Below are positions 6,149-10,044 of a DNA stretch of 10,044 nucleotides, piece by piece; position 1 is the first letter of the stretch, and each line of letters opens with the position of its first letter. This DNA comes from Phycisphaerae bacterium. GTDB lineage: Bacteria; Planctomycetota; Phycisphaerae; JAJVII01. Under the pieces are notes generated by a model. That model was not told the DNA's origin, searched no databases, and saw only the letters and a program-made list of their open reading frames with translations. The position numbers were made by a program, and so were the translations under genes. Where the stretch lies: the NCBI GenBank assembly GCA_028706835.1, contig JAQTVL010000112.1, forward strand, positions 1 to 10,044. Direction: 5' to 3'.

Positions 6149-7114
6149 ATGACGCCGCGCGAAAAGTTCATCATGGCGATCGAAGGCAAGCAGCCGCCCG
6201 GGCGCGTGCCGCACTTCGAGCTCGTCTTCTACCTCACCATGGAGGCGTTCGGCCGGGTGCATCCGCTGCACCGCGCGCTCGGCCAGTGGGACCAGATGAG
6301 CAAGCTGGAGCGCGAGCTCCAGATCCGCGACATGGCGGACCTCTACGTCTGCCAGGCGAAACGGTACGAGCAGTCCGGGCTGATGGTACACGGCATCGCC
6401 AACGGCTGGTCGGACTACGATGGGGAGATGATCCGGCTGCTCGGCTGCATCCGCGAGATCAGCGGGCAGGACTATTTTCTGTGCATCCACGGCGACGCGA
6501 CGTACAGCCTGCCGTCGGGCGAGAAGATGATGGAGTTCGTCGAGAAGATCGCCGACCGCCCGCAGGAGCTGCGCGACCGGGCCGCCCGCAACGTGGACAA
6601 CGCGCTCAAGGCGGCTGCCCGCTACCTGGCCGCCGGCGTGCTCGACGGCTTCTGCCTGTGCTCGGACTACTGCCTGAACACCGGGCCGTTCCTCTCGCCG
6701 ACGATGTTTGACGAGTTCGTCACGCCGTATCTGGCCCGGCTGATCGCGGGCTATCGCGAGATGGGTTTCTACGTCATCAAGCACACGGACGGCAACATCA
6801 TGCCGATCCTCGATTCGCTGGCGTCGACGCGCCCGCACGCGCTGCACAGCCTGGACCCGCAGGGCCGGGTGGACATCGCCGAGGTGAAGCGCCGCGTCGG
6901 CCGGCAGCTCTGCCTGATCGGCAACGTCAACTGCGCGATGCTCGACACGGGCACGGACGCCGAGGTGATCGAGAGCGCCCGCTACGCCTTGCGCCACGGC
7001 ATGCCCGGCGGCGGCTACATCTTCGCGACCAGCAACTGCGTGTACACCGGCATGAGCCTCCGCCGCTACGAACTGATGCTCGACGTCTGGCGGAAAGAGG
7101 GCAACTACCAGTAA
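6149..7114 (+). CDS. Uroporphyrinogen decarboxylase (URO-D) superfamily protein
   Basis: 321 residues. The start at ATG 6149 is set by AGGAGG seven bases upstream; the frame is open from a TTG at 6092, but that stretch looks like promoter or leader. The N-terminus (TPREKFIMAIEGKQPPGRVPHFE) and C-terminal half (IKHTDGNIMPILDSL 210-224, LCLIGNVNC 254-262, MPGGGYIFATSNC 285-297) are typical of the TIM-barrel URO-D superfamily. That superfamily includes HemE and the corrinoid methyltransferases MtaA/MtbA/CmuA. It is not a convincing HemE, because the RQAGRY motif near the N-terminus is absent. The zinc-binding H-x-C of the MtaA group is also missing: H212 is followed by T-D, not x-C. It therefore belongs to the large uncharacterised branch common in environmental and planctomycete genomes. 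The substrate is unknown. It is followed after 11 bases by the M14 peptidase gene, probably on one transcript. Confidence 0.85.
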   Translation: MTPREKFIMAIEGKQPPGRVPHFELVFYLTMEAFGRVHPLHRALGQWDQMSKLERELQIRDMADLYVCQAKRYEQSGLMVHGIANGWSDYDGEMIRLLGCIREISGQDYFLCIHGDATYSLPSGEKMMEFVEKIADRPQELRDRAARNVDNALKAAARYLAAGVLDGFCLCSDYCLNTGPFLSPTMFDEFVTPYLARLIAGYREMGFYVIKHTDGNIMPILDSLASTRPHALHSLDPQGRVDIAEVKRRVGRQLCLIGNVNCAMLDTGTDAEVIESARYALRHGMPGGGYIFATSNCVYTGMSLRRYELMLDVWRKEGNYQ

Positions 7115-7125
7115 TCGGCGGCGTC

Positions 7126-8337
7126 ATGCGCAAGTCCATCTCCAATCTCCGCGCCACCGTCGAGGGCCATTGCGTCCTGCTGACGTGGTACAAATCCGGC
7201 GCCGAGGATCTTCCCGCCGACGAGTTCGCCGCCTTCCGCATCTGCCGCCGCCAGGAAGACAACTTCACGTTCGGCGTGGACTACGCGGAATACTTCGACG
7301 GCCTGTCGCCCGACGGCGCGGAACTCGTCTTCGAGGGCTCGCTGGCCGCGCTGAACGACCGGAAGTTCATCTACCGCGACGAGAGCGTCGAGGTCGGCAG
7401 GACCTACGCATACTTCGTGCAGGGCCAGCACGGCGATCCCGTCGGCCCCGCGCCGGTCAAAGTCCGCGACGAGCAGGTCTGGTGGAGCTATGACCATTTG
7501 ATGACCCGCCTCCGCGGGCTGGCCCAGGCGCACACCCGGTCGGTCCGGCTGGATATGTGCGGCAAGACGGCCGGCGGCTGCGACATCCCGATGCTCGAAG
7601 TCGGCCGGGGGGCCCACACGCTTGGCCTGGTCGGCCTGGTCCACCCCGGCGAATCCGGGCCGGAGCTGATCGTGCCGGCGCTGGAGCGGCTGCTCAAGGA
7701 CAAGCCGGAATTGTTCGAGAAGGCCCGCGTGCTGGCAATCCCCGCGGTGTGCATCGACTCGCGCGAGCGGATGGTTCACGGCCGGCCGTGGTACCTGCGC
7801 ACCAACGCCCGCGGCGTGGACATCAACCGCAACTTCCCGGCTGACTGGGAGACCGCGGACCTGTCCTATGGCCTGGACACGTCCGACCCGGACGCGGTGA
7901 CGTATCGCGGCCCGTCGCCGGCCAGCGAGTCGGAAACGCAGGCGCTCATGTCGGTGCTGGCCGACCAGCCGCCGGATTTGCTGTTCAGCTACCACTCGCT
8001 GGCGAGCATCGCGGGCCTGCCGGGCCTGGTTACGACGCTGGCCGCCAACGACGCGGAGTACACCGCCCACGCGCGAGCAGCCATCGAGCGGTTCGGCGTC
8101 GGCCTGTTCCCCGAGCGCAAAGCCCAGGACAACTGGCTGAAGCTGAGTTGCCGAAGCGGGTCGCTGAGCACCTGGCTGTATCGAATCGGCGCGGGCCCCG
8201 CGTTCGACCTGGAGGGCGGCCTGTGCGCCGGGCTGGACGCCTTCAGCCACGACCGCACGACCATCGCCATGCTCCAGGAATACCAGGAGCGTCACACCCG
8301 CGCGATCGGCTCGATCCTGGCGAGCTGGCCCCGATAG
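7126..8337 (+). CDS. M14-family zinc carboxypeptidase with N-terminal FnIII-like domain
   Basis: 403 residues from ATG 7126, 11 bases after the URO-D-like stop. No strong Shine-Dalgarno is present, so coupled translation is likely. Residues about 5-112 resemble a fibronectin type III fold (LRATVEGHCVLLTWYKSG to GRTYAYFVQGQ). The peptidase domain fills the rest. Its zinc ligands are H173 and E176 in HPGE and H290 in SYHS. The substrate-binding N234-R235 lies in NARGVDINRNF, and the catalytic glutamate is E363 in FDLEGG. All M14 essentials are present, so it should be an active metallocarboxypeptidase or an amidase/deacylase of that fold. No signal peptide, propeptide or anchor is visible, so it appears cytoplasmic, which is less common for M14 enzymes with an accessory beta-sandwich. 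The true substrate (peptide C-terminus, peptidoglycan stem or a small amide) cannot be told. Confidence 0.88.
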   Translation: MRKSISNLRATVEGHCVLLTWYKSGAEDLPADEFAAFRICRRQEDNFTFGVDYAEYFDGLSPDGAELVFEGSLAALNDRKFIYRDESVEVGRTYAYFVQGQHGDPVGPAPVKVRDEQVWWSYDHLMTRLRGLAQAHTRSVRLDMCGKTAGGCDIPMLEVGRGAHTLGLVGLVHPGESGPELIVPALERLLKDKPELFEKARVLAIPAVCIDSRERMVHGRPWYLRTNARGVDINRNFPADWETADLSYGLDTSDPDAVTYRGPSPASESETQALMSVLADQPPDLLFSYHSLASIAGLPGLVTTLAANDAEYTAHARAAIERFGVGLFPERKAQDNWLKLSCRSGSLSTWLYRIGAGPAFDLEGGLCAGLDAFSHDRTTIAMLQEYQERHTRAIGSILASWPR

Positions 8338-8411
8338 GCGAGCCGGGCCGTCCTCGGCTCCGTCGTGAGACGAGCGCGAGTTCGACGGGGCCGAGGACGG
8401 CCCGGCTCGCC
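8337..8411. repeat. 29-bp inverted repeat at the stop codon, REPIN-like
   Basis: Arms 8337-8365 and 8383-8411 pair at 28 of 29 positions around 17 bases. The first arm begins on the final G of the M14 gene's TAG. Each arm again contains a small hairpin (GCCG-TCCT-CGGC; GGCC-GAGGAC-GGCC). No T-tract follows. It could limit read-through or protect the 3' end of the transcript, but its form matches the inverted hairpin pair at 3927-4014. Confidence 0.8.
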
Positions 8412-8418
8412 GCTGCTG

Positions 8419-8691
8419 GGTGTGGCCGTGTTTTCTGGCACGATCTAACACTTTGCATTGCCGTGTGTTAGGCCATGCCTTTAGGCATGGTATAGCCGCA
8501 GTCTCCACTCCATACCCCCAGCCCGTTTCAACGGGCTTCGCGTAGCGGCTTTCGCCATCGCCATCGGCTGAAGCCAGAATGCGAAGGGCGTTGAAACGCC
8601 CTGACCAAAGCGGGCGACCGGTTCGGATACTATGGCTAAAGCCATAGCCTATTACACGACAAGAGATGCTGCCAGAAAATACGGCCACACC
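8419..8691. mobile_element. Fold-back/MITE-like element, no coding capacity
   Basis: The outer repeats GGTGTGGCC (8419-8427) and GGCCACACC (8683-8691) extend inward. TGTGGCCGTGTTTTCTGGCA (8421-8440) matches the reverse complement of 8670-8689 at 19 of 20 positions. Further in, the arms hold paired hairpins: CCATGCCTTTAGGCATGG (8473-8490) against CTATGGCTAAAGCCATAG (8630-8647), and AGCCCGTTTCAACGGGCT (8520-8537) against AGGGCGTTGAAACGCCCT (8585-8602). The left arm has an insertion of roughly 17 bases relative to the right. CTGCTG lies just outside both ends (8413-8418 and 8693-8698) and may be a target duplication, although one extra C sits on the right. There is no transposase, so any movement would need one in trans. 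It occupies most of the spacer between the M14 gene and the next gene. Confidence 0.65.
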
Positions 8692-8704
8692 CCTGCTGCT
8701 CGCC

Positions 8705-8825
8705 CCTCATTATTCCCGCGACTTTCCCGCGTTGTCGGGTTAGATTAACGTGGAACCTGCCAGCCAAGACGGTGTCCGCCATGGGCGGATCTGCCTGCCT
8801 GGTTTTCCCCGATGAGGAGCGACGA
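8705..8825 (+). other. Leader region of the exported TPR-like gene
   Basis: This 121-base stretch holds a short hairpin (TCCGCC/GGCGGA around ATG, 8776-8790) and the Shine-Dalgarno GAGGAG at 8814-8819. A TAGATT at 8741-8746 could be a -10 box, but no acceptable -35 lies 16-18 bases upstream, so no promoter is called. Confidence 0.4.
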
Positions 8826-10044
8826 ATGACGATGCCCACGACGGGCCGATGGGGCCTGATGATTCTCGTTGCGCTGGTTGCCGCCGCCCCCGCTCTCGCC
8901 TTCGCCCAGCCGGCGTCGGCGCCTGATGTCGCCAAATCACCGACCAGTCAGCCAGTTGCGACCAGCCAGCCGACGCCGCCGGAGGCAGCCGAACTGCTCG
9001 CGGTCATTCAACAGGTCGGCCCGCGCGGCGAGATGACCGACCAGCGGGCCATGATGGAATACACCGCCCGGCTGAAGGGCGCCCAGGAGGCGCTGGCCAA
9101 GCTCCAGAAGGATTTCCCCGAAGTGGCTGGGCGTGATGACGTCCGCGCCACCGAGCTGGACATGCTGTTCGACGCCTCCTACCTCCAGAACGACCCCCAG
9201 ATGAAGCTCCTGCGGGCCGCGATCGCCAAGGTGCTCGCCGACGACCGCGCCGGGCGCGGCCTGCGGGCGATGGCGGAGTATCACCAGTTGAACGCCGACG
9301 CGATCAGCCGGGCCGCCACCGAGCCCGCCAGCCAGCCCGACACGGCCCCGCCCTGGGTGGGCGCGGAGATGGACCGCCGCATCGCCTTCGGGCGGAAGTA
9401 TTCGGACCAGGAGGTCGGGCGGCAGGCCTTCGCCGGCGCGATCATTTATAAAGCCCGGATCGACGGCTACGCCAAGGTCGCCCCGCTTGTCGGCGACTTC
9501 ATGAAGACGTTCGCCGACCGCGACCTCCAGGCGATGCTGCTGGCCCAACTGACGCTGGCGGAGTTCTCGCGCCCCCGCGACGGCGGGTGGGCCGTCGCCA
9601 AGCCGATCGCCGACCGCCTGATTAAGGAGTTTCACGGCGAGGCGGTCACGCCGCAGGTGCTCAGCGCGATCGCCGTGCAGCGGATGCGATCCGACGTCAA
9701 GGGCAGCGAGGAGATGGCGGGCCAACTGACCAACGAGTTCCCCGGCAACGAGGCCGTCGCCCGCGTGTGGCGCGAACTGACGCTCCAGGCCGCCCAGACC
9801 AAGAAGCCGCAACTCGTCGCCGACCGCCTGAAGGTGCTGGCCGACAAGTTCCCCAAGAGCGAGGCCCGCGTCGAGACGCTGGCCACGCTGGCCCACATCG
9901 CGTTCCGCCAGGACGGCCTCGAAGCCGTGCTGCCGCAGGTGAAGGAGTTGGCTGAGCAGTTCCCCAAGTCGCCGGTGGTCGTGCGCCTCCAGATCGTGCT
10001 GGCCGGCGAGCAGTTGGAGAAGGTGGGCTACGACAAGGCCGCCC
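8826..10044 (+). CDS. Exported TPR-like helical-repeat protein, C-terminus beyond window
   Basis: 406 residues are visible from ATG 8826 with no stop before the window ends. GAGGAG lies six bases upstream of that ATG; an ATG two codons later is possible. Residues 1-27 form a signal peptide (short polar start, hydrophobic LMILVALVAAAPALAFA, cut after AFA before Q28). Residues 28-55 are a low-complexity Ser-Gln-Pro/Thr linker (TSQPVATSQPTPP), typical of exported planctomycete proteins. The remainder is almost entirely helical, with spaced F-P turns resembling the TPR units of BamD- or YbgF-like proteins: KDFPEVAGR, NEFPGNEAVARVW, DKFPKSEARVETL, EQFPKSPVVVRL. No enzyme motif is seen in the visible part; a further C-terminal domain may lie outside. 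It is presumably periplasmic and a scaffold or assembly factor. It is separated from the upstream operon by two repeat elements and so is probably transcribed on its own. Confidence 0.8.
   Translation, partial: MTMPTTGRWGLMILVALVAAAPALAFAQPASAPDVAKSPTSQPVATSQPTPPEAAELLAVIQQVGPRGEMTDQRAMMEYTARLKGAQEALAKLQKDFPEVAGRDDVRATELDMLFDASYLQNDPQMKLLRAAIAKVLADDRAGRGLRAMAEYHQLNADAISRAATEPASQPDTAPPWVGAEMDRRIAFGRKYSDQEVGRQAFAGAIIYKARIDGYAKVAPLVGDFMKTFADRDLQAMLLAQLTLAEFSRPRDGGWAVAKPIADRLIKEFHGEAVTPQVLSAIAVQRMRSDVKGSEEMAGQLTNEFPGNEAVARVWRELTLQAAQTKKPQLVADRLKVLADKFPKSEARVETLATLAHIAFRQDGLEAVLPQVKELAEQFPKSPVVVRLQIVLAGEQLEKVGYDKAA

Noticed and set aside
6149..7114. HemE (haem biosynthesis)
   Set aside because: The N-terminal RQAGRY motif is absent and the C-terminal half matches the divergent URO-D-like branch.
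7105..8688. Minus-strand open frame of 527 codons
   Set aside because: Shadow of the M14 peptidase extended through repeat DNA; composition is Arg/Gly/Ala/Val-biased without motifs.
8747..8757. Third parS half-site (AACGTGGAACC)
   Set aside because: Only one half resembles the motif and the palindrome is not completed; probably chance.
8937..9896. Minus-strand open frame of 319 codons
   Set aside because: Antisense to the exported helical-repeat protein, which has a good ribosome-binding site and signal peptide.

Overview
The window is GC-rich chromosomal DNA that most resembles a planctomycete, possibly of the Phycisphaerae. This is an inference from four things: long spacers full of nested palindromes, a Ser-Gln-Pro-rich linker behind a signal peptide (8826 to end), GC-biased third codon positions that create long antisense shadow frames, and loosely packed secreted or membrane proteins next to URO-D-superfamily genes. 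No rRNA, tRNA, CRISPR array or transposase gene was seen.

Left part (1-3902), all on the minus strand: a probable operon read from a good sigma70-type promoter at 3874-3902. Its order is a class I SAM-dependent methyltransferase (3774-2932), a nickel-dependent lactate racemase (LarA) homologue with every catalytic position kept (2926-1517), and a membrane protein that runs off the left edge (1548-1). Between the last two genes sits a 133-bp palindrome built from the heptamer ATGCAAA. Its right arm codes the end of the LarA homologue and the start of the membrane protein. Its left arm codes the hydrophobic core of the membrane protein's signal peptide.

Centre (3903-4895): about 1 kb without a credible gene but dense in signals. 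It holds a 27-bp perfect inverted repeat with hairpins inside its arms, an 11-bp stem-loop, and two imperfect copies of a roughly 70-bp module carrying AACCTT/AAGGTT boxes. It also holds two identical 16-bp parS-type palindromes (TGTTCCACGTGGAACA) 101 bp apart, two GC-rich hairpins, and an intrinsic terminator for the next gene. Together these suggest a ParB-binding (centromere-like) locus.

Right part: a minus-strand seven-bladed beta-propeller gene (5993-4896) is divergent from a plus-strand pair, a URO-D-superfamily protein (6149-7114) and a cytoplasmic M14 zinc carboxypeptidase with an N-terminal FnIII-like domain (7126-8337). A 29-bp inverted repeat begins on the last base of the carboxypeptidase stop codon. 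It is followed by a fold-back element of about 270 bp whose internal hairpins differ between arms by compensating changes. The window ends inside an exported helical-repeat (TPR-like) protein (8826 onward).
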